64,000 bases of DNA. Source: Eumeta japonica (Eukaryota > Arthropoda > Insecta > Lepidoptera > Psychidae). The stretch spans positions 62,001 to 126,000 of the forward strand of contig BGZK01001338.1 in NCBI GenBank assembly GCA_005406025.1, given 5' to 3'. Of this stretch, positions 13,118 through 25,690 are shown one piece after another (position 1 is the first letter of the stretch; each line of letters begins with the position of its first letter). The notes below the pieces were generated by a model. The model saw only the letters and a list, made by a program, of their open reading frames with translations. It searched no databases and had not been told where the DNA came from. The position numbers and the translations under genes are program-made.

Positions 13118-15559
13118 TAGCTTTCGATAAAAATAAGAACCTCTTGTCGCTTTTTTCCTCGTTTTTTAATTATTCAGTGGTTGAATCAAAGCATTTAAAG
13201 CTTTTAATCTAGCCGATCAGATGGCAATTAACTTGTTCGAAGCAAGTCCGATGTAAATCAAGTTTAATAATAAAACCGATCGATTCTCAATACGAAAGAA
13301 ATCAAATACTTTTTTTTGGAAAATTAAATACGATACCTCACATTCGTTGTACATCTATGTACAGATGATCTTTTAATGCTCTTGAATTTCCAATCCAATC
13401 CAATGTTATTAACGTTTATAATAATTTTTAATTATAAAATGTTATAATTAAAGTTTTCGAGTCCATAACACGTCACGAACATAACGCGCTATTCCCGTTA
13501 CAGAATTTTTCATTTGATACGCCATCGTCGTATGATGATAATGGACTAGATTAAGAAATGATTTTAATAAACAACAAATTCGGTCGAACAAGATTTAGAC
13601 GAGAAACGGGACAACAAATCAAAGACGATGAAGACGTTTTTGACGCTGTGACTGACACCGCTCTTGCAGTATTTAGGATAAGACATTTAACTATTGGTTA
13701 ATATGAGGTATTAATTGGCGAAAATTCATAATTATACGTTTATCTGCAATATGTATTAACATTTAGCATGCAAACACATCGCTTAGATATCATGCATGTT
13801 GCATGATATAGAAAACCTGAGTGATATCCGTCAATCCTCTCGAATCAATAGTCAATTCGTTGGATAGGGATTCGTAGTGGAAGAACAGATTCGAGTGTCA
13901 GCGGTGGATCGCACGCTGCGTGTGGACACGTGTCACAGGTAAGCGTCTAACATCTAAATATTCTCTCAAATTTATATACCGGACACAACGCGTTAAAACA
14001 AGATCAAAACAACGTACTAAGACAACCTCCATACATCCACGTATACGTTCATGACTGAAACAGAACTGGCTGACGGCGAAAAAGAAGCCAAATACCAATT
14101 TGAATTTCGCTCGTACGCGGTCGTAAAAGAGACGTATAGGTACGTAAGCCGGCATAAAAATACTGCAACTGCGATAAAACTGAATTCGCTGAGCACAACG
14201 CGCCGCGCGCCGCCGACGGGTCGTGTGGTGATGGCAGGTCTTTCGGATTCCCGCCGCGATATTGGTCATCCAGTGTCCGAACAGGAATCACAAACGAGGA
14301 ATTACCATCTAGGATGTGAAACATTTCGTCGGCTCGACCTCGCCCGAATCGGAAATGGATTTGGGACAAATGACGAAGAAGAGAGAAAAGGATGGCAGGA
14401 CTTAAGCGTGTCCCGTTAGGACTGGTGAACAAGATTTAAATTCGCGTTTAAACATTAACAAGAATAATTCCGGTAACAAGTGCTGCGCACGCGGCGGAGG
14501 TCGGCGGAGGGGCGGAGGGTCGTCGAACCGAAAGGCGTCGCGGTCGCCGCTCTAAGGGTTCTGTGAAAAGCGATTTCAGAGCTACTTTCGCAACCTCGAA
14601 GGTTTCAGATATCGACAGTGCAAAAGATTGCATTTCTTTTTTTTTACGCGATATCAATAGTATATAGAAAATATTGTATATAAAGTAAAATGCATACAAT
14701 CATATGCTCGTTACAATTGTGATTTGTCACATAAACAATAAGAACGATAATTTTTAGCATTTAACTTTTTGTAACTTAAAACTAAAACTAAGAACTTTAT
14801 GAACAAATCTTAAAAGTCCAATTTCAACTAATTTTATATATTAGTACTAGTTATTAATTAGTACGTACGATAAAACGTTTTTTTTTTGTGGCCCCACTGC
14901 CGTATATATTTTTCATCTGTTTTTTTCTTTGTAACATTCACATAGTGGGAATATCGGAAAAACACACTTAATGCAGTTCTATAAATACAGACACCATAAT
15001 ATTGAAATCGGTTGCACAGTTTCCCATCAAAAACAGACGCGACGCCGTAAATATTGTGGTATGACTAATATCATATACTTATAAACGGAATTTAGCGCGG
15101 AGCCTGAGGCACTCCGGTGACGTGGCGGGCGACTAAAACTTTCCCAATTCCATATGATTTAGCGATTTGTGTATGCGAAACGGTTTCTCACGAGAATTCT
15201 TATACTTGTCTATAATCTACAACTTCACGCCGTTGCGCGTGGTATGGGCTAGCCAGATAAAGCGTTTACAAATTTCGCTGTTAGTCGAACTCGATATGAC
15301 GTCATACCTTCATGGAACTAGAATAGTTTTGCCTACCCTCGAAGTACGATTTACTCACGTTGTAGTCTTAAGCGTTACCGAATAGTATTACTGAATAAAT
15401 AAATGCACATAATATATAAGGTATATAAAAATGTATTCCAACATGTCCGAGCTCGAACTCACAACTTCGGATAGAGGTTTGTCTACTACCGCTGTCCTCA
15501 AAATTACACTTATTAAATAGACAATGCTCCAATTACATTTTTTCTGTGAAATTCCGTTT
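13118..15559. other. Intronic sequence
   Basis: AT-rich intron with a moderately GC-rich stretch at about 14180-14570. Several overlapping frames (13898-14432, both strands) are open there but show no known domain. No exon supported. Confidence 0.45.
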
Positions 15560-16268
15560 TTTAGGGTCCCGTACCTATAAAAGGAAAAGGAACCCTTAGA
15601 AGGATCGCTTCATTGTCCGTCGTATGTATGTCAAGACCCTTTTTTTTCAGGAAAGCGTAAAGTTGAAATCAACAACAAATATTTATCTGCGGTATTTAAT
15701 GTTAATTTCAACTCTGTGCTCACTTGAAGTTGTAAATACAAGCTTTTAAATCAATGTAATCAAAAAATACAGAGAAAATATGGACATTTATGCTTATATT
15801 TTGAAACTTACAAATAAATCAACACCTGTAGGGTACTTCTCATTGACCTAGAATCATAAAATTTGGATGAAGGAAGGTCTAACAGCACAAGTATTGACAA
15901 AAAATTGAAAATCGATAATTTGGAGTTAGTATATCATACGATAAAATATTTTCTTATGTTTTCAAACTTATGCTTGCAATTCGAATATACACTCTGATGT
16001 AAACCAGTATATGGAAGAATGTTTTTAAGTACGCGCTACTAAAACTTAAGATTTTCAAAAAATCTTTTTTTTTTAAGAAAATTCGTTTTTTTGGAAAAGG
16101 CTTAAGTTTCGGAGTTCCTAGGGCCAATATCTCCCTAGTATCGCTACCCAAAACAGACAAAAATTATTGAGAGTCTTGATGGACGAAATATCTACATACA
16201 TAATAAAATTAAGTTTCTAGGGAACTTTCAGGGTGCGAGTCCTATTTGGACTTTTCCAGTTTTTTTTT
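15560..16268 (+). repeat. Dispersed ACGGAACC repeat, copy C
   Basis: Same family as copies A and B, in plus orientation. It starts TTTTAGGGTCCCGTACCTAT and then has GTCCGTCGTATGTATGTCAA. It ends with GGGTGCGAGTCC then ACTTTTCCAG and a T-run. About 700 bp, no coding capacity. Confidence 0.75.
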
Positions 16269-17295
16269 CATTCTATGGAATATAAACATAAGGCAAAATA
16301 ATTAGTGAAGTTTATAAATCCGACTGCATAAAAGAGAACTGAACATGGAGAAACAAGATGCTTTAAAAAAATCATTCAATCAAATACAATAAATATTTGC
16401 AGTCGGAGGTGTCCGATTCATATTTCATTATTTTCTACAACTCTACATGCATGCATCTCCGATTACAATGATTGATGATGATGAATTTTTAAATTATTTT
16501 GTTTCCAGTTTTTCAGTTCACTTTTTCAAATCGCTTTTTTTTCTTTATTAGAAAATATTCGGCTTCAAAAGAAATGCGATGGGTGCTCACTAATTTAATG
16601 TCTCGATCGTTTTTTTATAAATTCATATTATTTTTTCTATGTACTTTTTAAAATATATCATGTCGTGCAGGGCCATCTTTCGGCGGCGGTTTCTCATGCG
16701 AATAAATCTCTATTGGATCGCCCGCCGTCCACGGACTATGCGACGTGTCTCGGTTTTGATATCCGCTCCATCCATAAAGAAGCTCATCGAAATGCGAACG
16801 TTCAGTTATAAAAATCAGTTTACAACATTTAACCGTTCGCTTATAATACGAAACTACGTAACGCCGGCGTCGAGTCGCCGTTAAAACTGTCGTAAATAAC
16901 TCCTGAGCGTACCTACGTTGGTTTTGTAACTAAATACATTGTTACAGGAATTCTAAACAGCGCAGGCGTTCGCTCGCGTCAACGAAGTTAACATCTGGTA
17001 TATGGGTCGCGGCCGCGTATACTCTTGGCATCATATTTGGCGCCATTTTTGAGGTCGAAGCGTGCCATTACGCATTCATGTTATAGGCGGGCCAGTCATA
17101 ACACACCGGTGTTTAAACTGCCGTTGTACACACTTCGTTTCGTAAGAATGATCCGTGTTCTACGTGTATACCTAGGTATTGCTAATATTGTATTATATAA
17201 AATATTTTATTATGGAATCAGGTTAACGAGTTGTGGTGCACTATTAATAAAATTGTGAATAATTGTCCCGCGTATTTCATCCGAATTACGTAGTG
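16269..17295. other. Intronic sequence
   Basis: AT-rich, with a moderately GC-rich stretch at about 16660-17110. No exon or repeat recognised. Confidence 0.45.
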
Positions 17296-17343
17296 CTCGT
17301 AGTACTGAGATTTTTCGGATTCGGAAAATCTCAGCACTACGAG
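17296..17343. repeat. 48-nt near-perfect hairpin
   Basis: The left arm CTCGTAGTACTGAGATTTTT pairs with the right arm AAAATCTCAGCACTACGAG, with one A/G difference, around CGGATTCGG. It may be a small MITE or an old inverted duplication. There is no evidence of transcription as an RNA gene. Confidence 0.75.
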
Positions 17344-17901
17344 AAATATATTTCGGTAAATTGCAGTAAAATTTTGTTATCATTAGAAATATCTTTAAAA
17401 TATAAAATACATTCCCTATTTGAAAAACGAATATAAGATTTGATAAATTTATGTTAATTCAAAAAAAATATTTTTAAATCTAACGCTTCTTAAAAGACAA
17501 AATCCTAATTCTTCGTTTTAATCCACATCGGTTGTATTTGTGTAGATTATAGAATACATATTTTAATTGACACAAACATTTTTTTCTGTTTTGCACTTCC
17601 ATTCTTTCATGCCAAGCAACCACCGCGCGGCATGAAATATCCTCTTTCACCAAGTCATATATGAAAAATTGACGATATCTCATGTTTTAAGAGACAGTGC
17701 TCCCCGCAGCTTATATTTAGCCACATCAGTGTTACGACTCCTGACATCCCGGGATCTGGTTTTTGGAACCGAGTCTCGTTAGGTGGCTCGTCGGCCTATC
17801 GAAGGCGATGCTTAAAGCATGAGCTGCAAAACTGCGAAAACAATGATATGATGCGAGAGGTGCTTTGAGCAAAAAAAACCAGAAATTGGTCATCATCCCG
17901 C

Positions 17902-18076
17902 CCGAAATAGTGGCTGATTTACTATTTCATTGCTTATATAGTCAAAACTAAGAAAACGAGATAACAGATGCTGTTCCATTTTGTAAACAGCAGTGTTTCT
18001 GACTATTGTGACGGAGGTACCATCATACGATTTTGACTGTTTATGGAATGAAATACTAAATCGGCCACTATTTCGG
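17902..18076. mobile_element. Compact MITE with about 50-bp terminal inverted repeats
   Basis: The left end CCGAAATAGTGGCTGATTTA is mirrored by the right end, whose complement reads CCGAAATAGTGGCCGATTTA. Pairing continues through TATTTCATT and AGTCAAAA. Total length is about 175 bp with a short unique centre and no coding capacity. No clear target-site duplication was identified. Confidence 0.75.
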
Positions 18077-19993
18077 ACTTTTTCATAGTTAAAATAAAAG
18101 AACACACTTTAATAAACTAAAAAGTAAACAACAATTTTAAAATGTAATTTTGAATGCTTAAAGTCCATATAAATGTATGTAAAAGGCATTCCGACTGATG
18201 TCAAGCACCATACATTTATTTATTTTTATTAATATTATATTCAAAAATTATTATTTGTTACTTTGTCATTCATTATAGTGTGTTTTTTTATCCGTACCAT
18301 GTGTTTTAGTAAATTAAAGTATGATTTGTTAAATTTTTTTACTGAATTTTTTAGTTTTGTTTAGGTGTTATTTTTTTAGTTTTTTAAAATTGTATTTTTT
18401 TTTCTTTTTATCCGAGCCCATGGTTGGTCCAATAGTATTGAGATCACCAAAACAAATCGATGAACCCAAATTCGCGGGGTTTACTAATAGCCATTAAGTT
18501 CCACTAACTATAACCCTGATTGCACAATCAAATTATACCAAATTATTACATTGTTATCGATTCCTGCGTCGATTATATGATATCGATTGCATGACGTGCA
18601 AAATCTCAAATTATTCAAATACATATATGGTAATGAGTGAAAATTAATTTGAATGATTCCGATGCACGAATCGGCTCTCCAGCTAAATCGATGCTAAAAT
18701 ATTCTGAAAATTGTTCACTTTTTCTGAAAGAGCAACTTCGCTATCGAAAGGCGCACGGAATGCAACTACTATACGGTTAGCGTAATAGATGCACCACTCA
18801 CGAGCATCGAACAACGTACAAATGAAATTTTGAAATCGTGACATGAATTTTTTACTCAATTTTTGGTAGGATTGACACCGCGATGCAGCGCGAGGCCGCC
18901 CGCGCCATCGGCGCCATTAATATTACGCCCTCTTCTTGGCTCGCGCCTCTGGTTCCGGGGACACTTATTTTCGTCGGACACGTGCGGGGGGCGGCGGCAC
19001 GTGCGGGGAGAGGGTCAGGGGGGGAGGGACGTCGCACGCGCCGCTCTCTTCACGGGCTTCCGTCGCACGAAACTCTGATAGTGATTAATTTGAGCATGGA
19101 TTCTTTGAAATTATTCTGACAATTAAGTAAATCTGTTTGATTTCCTCATGACTAATAAAATAAAAATGGAATTTTGACGCCCTCAACACGTCTGCATGGT
19201 CGACGAGACGAGATAACAAATAAACGAAAAAGAATGTTCGCAAAACTAACAAGTTCAGAGATGAGATTGTATACCTTTTAGTAATTTGTGCACATTGGAA
19301 TTGAAAAAGGAAAATGGTTAATTATAAAGATTGCATGATGATCGTCATCACTTCATTGCATTACTTCATCTCCACAAATCATTAAAATGGTACATTCACC
19401 TAAGTGATGGTGGCCGGAGATTACAGAAGTCTCGGAGATTACAAAATATGCGTATCGCATACTTAATTACTGCTGATGGTGACGTATGTTATACCAAGCA
19501 CTCGTGCAAATATTAAAAGGTTAAAAAAAATTACACTTTTTGCAATAATGAAATACTAATTACCTAACGCATTGATAATCATTAATTATGAGATTAGTTT
19601 TAGTAACCAATAGGTATTATGATTTTCTTTGATGTAGAAATAATAGTTGAAATAGATATAATCTACACTAGGAGGCTAAATCTAGAAGTTTAGATATTTT
19701 AAAATGGTTGGATATGATTGGATACTATTTAATGTGTTCTCCAAAATTAAACAAATATTACAAAATTGCAACACTCAAGCTGCTTCAGGTTCGCGTGGGT
19801 CTAACCAAGTCTCTGTACAGGGAAAAAGTTAACGCGCTGAACTGGCTACACCGCGGTGGAATCCTTCGAAGTACAGAGACGAGGGCGCTGGCGGCGCGCC
19901 AAGGCTGGTGCCGCGACGCGACGTCCCAAAACTGCGTATATTTAGACAAAATAAAGAGCTGGCCGAAGACAAAACGAGACGGGACTCCCGCTT
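18077..19993. other. Intronic sequence with GC-rich islands
   Basis: Mostly AT-rich. A GC/CpG island lies at about 18875-19070 and another starts at about 19840. No exon recognised. Confidence 0.45.
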
Positions 19994-20025
19994 TATAAAT
20001 AGGCGCTGCTCGTCGGCCAGTCTCG
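19994..20025 (+). promoter_or_regulatory. Core-promoter-like TATA element in a GC-rich island
   Basis: TATAAATA at 19994-20001 is followed about 25 nt later by GCCAGTCT, which partly matches an arthropod initiator. It lies in a GC-rich island (19840-20170) inside AT-rich intron. The downstream frame at 20180-20515 (111 codons) is unrecognised. It could mark a nested or alternative transcript, or be chance. Confidence 0.25.
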
Positions 20026-21258
20026 GCTCTGCGCCCGCGCCGACTTGCAGCTGTTGTACATAAATAATAATTACCGAGAACTCCCCGAGTGCCGGCCTAA
20101 CCGATTGTCCTAAATAAAGATTAACCTGTCGCCGGTAATGTTCTGCCCTCTGAAACAGAAAAATCTGTGGCAGCCGTAGATGGGAACGGCGTCCTTTGAT
20201 TTTCACCGCCAGATTTTACATTCCCAAATACCGTTAGAATTGTTTTCGACATTGCGTTCAGCCGAATTGAGACTCAGAGGCAACGCCGGAAAACGGAGAC
20301 AAATTTTTCAGAACGTTAATACATATTTATTTCAGTGTAAAGTGTATGGAGCACCGGTTTTTCATCGAGCGTTAAAAACGACATTATCTCCGACCATAAA
20401 AGTAGGAATATGTCTCCCTATTGGAGAGACGCTTTCAAGACATATGTTTTTAAGTTTTTCTTTTCATTTGACGCCACAGCACGATCACAGCCCACGTAGG
20501 CAAAGTGGTGACTAAGAGCTAGAAGAACGCTATTTTTATAGCTCTAGGTTGTAGTGCTTGCCGTATAATGGTAGTTCTAAACCTATAGCGCAGTTTTTCA
20601 CAGGTTTTTTTGCTGTAAACGAGTTGTGCAGCAGCTATTTTCGATGCTTTTCTATTGTCAAATAACGGCTTCCTACGCAACATTTATTTGACTGAAAGTT
20701 GAAGTAGTTTTTGTAGTTCAAAGTGACAAAATTCAAACAATATCTTAAATAGATTCAAAATAATAATCAGATTATTATGTAATATAAAACCATCATGTTG
20801 ACTTTGAATTCATTTTTATTTTAGCAGGTGATTACACAATTAATAGGGTGATTATACGAATACAGTTTTACTCACAATAATACTCATGTTTTGCGTAAAT
20901 TTTAAAGCAATAATATTCAGTTTTGTTTTATTAAATAAAATAATGAAAAAGGAAAAATTACCGAAAATAGACAGACGTGTTTAATTTCTGTATATAAAAA
21001 GTAAAAAAACGTTTTATAACAGTAAGACAAAACTATTGAATTAATAAAACGAGAACTTTTGTATTGGTAATGCTAGGAAAAAAACATTTTCATTCCGTTC
21101 ATTTGTTATTCTGCAATTATAAAGTAAAAAAAAAGATGGCTTTGCGGTTTATATTACGAAAAATGTGTTTTATTCTATTTATTACAATATAAATAAATGA
21201 ATAAAATAAAACAAGCTTTTATTGCTGTTTATCAATATACTAATAATTAAACTAGTAA
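20026..21258. other. Intronic sequence
   Basis: The GC-rich island continues to about 20170. AT-rich intron then follows with no recognisable exon or element. Confidence 0.45.
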
Positions 21259-21585
21259 TTGTATCGGAAACCAGTTCTTATTTTCCAACTAGTCCTTCGA
21301 CCAAGGGCCTCCTCTAAAGCTTTCCAATTTGTCCTGTTTTTTGCAGTGCGCGTCCATTCTGTACCAGCAATCTGTTTCATGTCGTCGTCCCGGCGTTTAG
21401 TTTGTCCACCCTTATTTCTTTTTGTCCCGTGGGTACCATTTCGTTATTTGTCTCGTCCACTGCTCTTTACCTTCCCTTGACATGTGTCCTGTCCATTTTA
21501 ATTTGAGACGTTTGCAGACGACATGTATATTTTTTAATTCAGTTTTTTTCTTAAGTCTTGTAATAAGATTGTCATAAAGAAAAAG
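21259..21585 (-). pseudogene. RTE-clade LINE reverse transcriptase C-terminal relic
   Basis: In two minus-strand frames it reads KRLKLKWTGHMSRE, then WTRQITKWYPRDKKK. After a frameshift it continues GGQTKRRDDDMKQIAGTEW, then RTAKNRTNWKALEEAL. This is the tail of RTE-type non-LTR retrotransposon proteins, with pattern WAGH, then GRP-type RW-DD, then AG-W-R-A-NR-W--LEEA. The frame is broken and only the 3' end is present, as expected of a 5'-truncated LINE copy. The catalytic reverse transcriptase core is absent, so the copy is dead. Confidence 0.78.
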
Positions 21586-21939
21586 CAACTGAATTTATTA
21601 TATTATAGGATGATAATATCAAGCAGTTATATTGCTGTTAAATACGATATTCTTATTAGCCAGAATCAAAGCCGCTACATTGCTATTGGTTGCAGTATAA
21701 GCAAATAGATAAAGAAAAACAGTTCTGTGCGAAATTTATCCGAAGTGAATGCGTCGTACTAAATTGTTGAAATAAATAACTGACATCTTCTTTTCATTTT
21801 TTTCCACTGGCTTTTATCCATTTTAAAGTATTTTTAATAGAACGCTGTAAAACAGGATGATCTGTTTTATTTTATCAAGTTATGCATTTTAAAAGTTTTA
21901 ATTGTCACTTACACTTACAGACCAACATCAGCATATTAG
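21586..21939. other. Intronic sequence
   Basis: AT-rich spacer between the LINE tail and the mariner relic. No feature recognised. Confidence 0.5.
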
Positions 21940-22345
21940 TTCTCACGGCATAGCTGAAAAGCTAGGAATTGACTACCAAACAGTTTTGAAACCCATTTGA
22001 AAAAAATAGGAAATACAAAAAAGCTCGATACTTAGGCACCATACGAGCTCACTGAAAGAAATCTAATGAATCGTATACTCATTTGCGATTCTCTATTGAA
22101 ACGTGATGAAACCGAACCGTTTTTGAAAAGATCGATCACTGGTGATGAAATATGGATTACCAACGATAAGAACGTGCGCAAAAGATCATGGTCAAAAGGC
22201 AAGCAAGCTCCACAGACTATAGCGAAACCCGGATTAACTCGCAATAAGTTAACGCTATGCGTACGGTGGGTTTGAAAGGGCATTATTTATCATGACCTTT
22301 TACCGCTGGGCTGTGCAAAACCATCGACTCGGATGTCGGATTCGG
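21940..22345 (+). pseudogene. mariner (mauritiana-type) transposase relic
   Basis: A helix-turn-helix-like HGIAEKLGIDYQTVL is followed, after frameshifts, by LTERNLMNRILICDSLLKRD, ETEPFLKRSITGDEIWI, VRKRSWSKGKQAPQ and TIAKPGLTRNKLTLCV, then KGIIYHDLLPLG. These are signature blocks of mauritiana-type mariner transposases. The first catalytic Asp (ITGDE) is retained. The N-terminal part and the rest of the catalytic domain are lost or scrambled, and stops or frameshifts interrupt it. Clear terminal inverted repeats were not identified. Confidence 0.88.
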
Positions 22346-22426
22346 ATCGGTGGCGGTAAAACGAAACTTAAACAATATCAAATTAATTATTGCATTAGCT
22401 TAAGACTGGTAAATTTGAAATAAAAA

Positions 22427-22740
22427 TCTACACTAATATATAAAGAGGTAAAATTTATCATTTTCTTGTACAAAATCTCACAAACTACCGGACCGATTTT
22501 GTAAATTTTTTTTAGTAATAAAGAGCTGAGTTACGTCAGTGTTACAGCATATGGTTTTGCGAGTGTTATAGCGTATTGTTATATATTTTGATGTTGCAAA
22601 GAGCAAGGTTTAGTTTTCCCCCGCCTTTGCTTATATGTCTATAACTTTTATTGTTATGAATCCATAACGGGAAATAAAATTGTGCATTGATTCTATGTCT
22701 GTGCGGGCGAAGCCTGCTCGGGTCATATTTATACATAAGG
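22427..22740 (+). mobile_element. Helitron-like non-autonomous element or fragment
   Basis: It starts TCTACACTAATATATAAAGA, the 5' end pattern common in lepidopteran Helitrons, followed by ACTACCGGACCGATTTTG. It ends near GCGGGCGAAGCCTGCTCGGG, similar to Helitron 3' ends that carry GAAGCC and GGGCGGG-type blocks. There is no Rep/helicase coding sequence. The 3' boundary is uncertain. Confidence 0.5.
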
Positions 22741-25424
22741 ACGTGACTGTATTTCTTTATGCAAGACAATCTCTGGAGTCATTTGGATGACTTCGATCGG
22801 ATTGTCATGGAAGTGTGTTTTTATGATCGTTCGAAGAAACACATGACATTTGGGTATTTATTATTTTTTATTAGAAGATTTATGAAATTCAAAAATTAGT
22901 TTTGCTACGTTAGTGGCAATGCGAATCGCATTAGTGGAACCAACACGCAGACTGCATGTACTCGTTCAACAGCAAAATGGCAAAAAAAAAATCAGTTATA
23001 ATCGATTATCGATAGTTAAGTCTGTATTAACTAGGTTCGAGACCGGACCATGAGCCGAAACGAAATTGAGAACGGGACCAAGATTGGAACCGAGAGTGAC
23101 AGCGGCATCGAGATCAGACCGAGAACGAGACCGAAATCGGCACGGACGGTGGATTCTAAATTTAAATCTCGATGAGGACCAGGATCGAAATCATAGCTGA
23201 TAGAAAAATAGCTCGATATAGGAAATAAAGAAATGTATATTACGTTCACGTGGGTGAGGCTGCATACGAAAGCTAAAAGGAATGTTCACTGTGTTTGCTT
23301 TACCAAAGTTGTGGTCTTAAACCAAAAAGTTTAAAGTACATATTAAAAATTATCATGACTTTTAAATCAATAAAAAAATGAAATTTTTCAACATTAGACT
23401 ATAATAATTCTTGTCTATGGACAGTTATTGGGGAAAAAAAAGGGAAACTTAAACAACGTAAACAAATCTTAAGCAATCGGATATTAAAGTATAGAATTTT
23501 TCAAAGTCGTACAGTGATCATTTGCCACGCTTGGCTAAAAAGCACTTCATTTAAGTAAGCCATTAATTTAATTAAACGATCGAGCCGATTATGTACAGTT
23601 GAAGAGCTACACCACGAACTGCTAAAAACGATTGAAATCGATAAAAGTTAGTGAAGTAAAACTATTATCGTTAATTACTAAAAATTAACTACTTTTTCAG
23701 ATAAAACTACCGTCTGCGGCCGATTATGAACTCTTGAATGCGAATTTATCTATTTATTTATTTTTTAATTTGCAATTGATCAAATTTGTATAAACTCATT
23801 TGTACCATTTTAATAGTATTTTCATGTAATTGTGCTTAAAATGCGAGGCAATTATGTTTTTTTTTATTATTATTATTTCCTGTTAAACGTTTTTAAATAG
23901 ATAAAAAAACGTACCGAATTTCAGCGAAATCGTAGCTGCGTAAGCAGTCGACACGTAAAATTCGCATAATAAGAATTCTAAATATTTGATAATTCGCATT
24001 TATCAAGTGTTAAAGAGTCCAGGGGGTAGGTACGCTATACTCAGCGCTTAGACTGTAACTAGTGTATTCAGTTGCAGCGGATTATAGAACGGGCTTCACA
24101 CGGAAGCGTGTCCGGTTACACGCGGCGAAGGGCCGACAATACGCCGGAACCGCTCGCGGCTGAGGGTCCTCAGGGCTCCCGGCGAGAGCGCCCACTGCAG
24201 CCGGCGAACGCGGCGTCGCCACGGCCAATGTCGCCACGGATGCGCGACACCGTCTAGTTGCTAAATCGATTCCATAGCTCCGAATTTACGTGTGTTCGTA
24301 CTTTGAGAGAAGTGCTCTAAAATCGTAAACCTTGCTTTCAGTTTCATCGTTTTGAATATAAAGTAATATACATCTTCATTACACCACGGATACATTAGTG
24401 TCACTATATAATTATATGGAAATTAAACGTAAGCATTAATAGTAATCTAAAAAAAGAAGCTAGAATAAGGATCAGAACTACTTCGGGGAATCTTCCCTGT
24501 TATCGTATCACTGTTGCGCTTTACAAAATTGACGGGAACGCGTCAGCTCAGCTTGTACACTAAGTAGTACAATACAGTAATGTACTTAATTATTATGATG
24601 ACGATAGTTACAATATCCAGTATAATACAATATAATGTGGAATACACGAAAATAATGATATTTTATAATTTTTAACTGTGGTAACAAACAAACAAGAGAT
24701 TTAATAAATGAAGTGAACGTGTTCACCACCAAACTTGTATTAGAGGGTATTAGAGTTGATTAAGCACAGGAGTTGCTTGGATCAAAATGGGATGAAAAAA
24801 ATTGAATTTTTTTGAATTGAAATGAAATGGACGGAAATGTATTATGTTCCCGTAACTTAGAAGGCGTTTAGGGATTCCCATGAACACCAAGAAATACTTC
24901 CTTTAATAAGGATTGTAACATAAATTTATAAAAAAAGAAAATTGTAGTTTTAAATTAAGTATGCTACAATATCTCTGATGTAGGTAAACATTTTGACTTG
25001 ATGTTTCTACACTGTTAACACAAAAGCCAATTTGACTTTAAATGATTTGGAAGTAAAGCTACGACCAGAGTATAAGCAGATACCATCTAAATAACATATA
25101 TGTTATTTTTAAATGTCATTTTAATTATTGGAAACTCTCCAAACAGGCGGACAAACAAAGCGCAAACGACGCACATTTGGAAGAATTCCTCTCGCTTCGG
25201 AGCCATAAGCGATCGAAGCTGTAATAACATAATGGATAAATTTTCCCTGAAAAGTCATTTCGATAAATTTATTTCATAAAAAAGCATTAACTGTCTGAAT
25301 TGAAAAACGAAAAGTTTCAGTATTGAGATCTTGGGCATCGCTAATGCGTTACCACAGAGATAATTTAGTGAAGAAGGTGAGAAGGCAAAAGAACAGTCGC
25401 TAGTCTCATTTGGGAATGTACGTG
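22741..25424. other. Intronic sequence
   Basis: AT-rich intron. It holds a degenerate GAGACCG-rich tract (23036-23150) and a GC-rich island at about 24080-24260, which is preceded by TATTCAGTTGCAG, an initiator-like string. No gene recognised. Confidence 0.45.
23036..23150. repeat. Degenerate GAGACCG/GAACGGGACC tract
   Basis: Irregular reiteration of GAGACCG, GAACGGGACC, GGAACCGAGA and GAACGAGACCG units on the plus strand. It looks like a decayed short-unit tandem repeat. The weakly periodic frame on the minus strand is a by-product. Confidence 0.5.
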
Positions 25425-25690
25425 TCAGGCATTATATTGATTCGAACACCGATTTGGATCCCATTCAAAGGTCGTCCATGCGTGCCCTGCCAACGCGCAT
25501 AGATCGAGTATCGCCGATGAGTCAGAGAGCAAAATTCGAGGTCGTGCAACCGGCGAGCGCATCGCATTCGCTAGCAACAGCCCCACGTTCGCCCTCCGCA
25601 GCCGAGTCTTGTTGGCGTGTCGGTCCGTAGGGCAACCTGCCGCACGCCGCCCTAGCAGTCTGTAAGTACTCGGCCGTGTTTTCAAGTTAT
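25425..25690. other. GC-rich island ending in a strong splice-donor match (+)
   Basis: A GC-rich stretch ends in GCAGTCT followed by GTAAGT at about 25660, a consensus donor on the plus strand. The longest open frame is on the minus strand (86 codons, unrecognised). It could be a non-coding first exon of a nested plus-strand transcript, a regulatory island, or chance. Confidence 0.25.
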
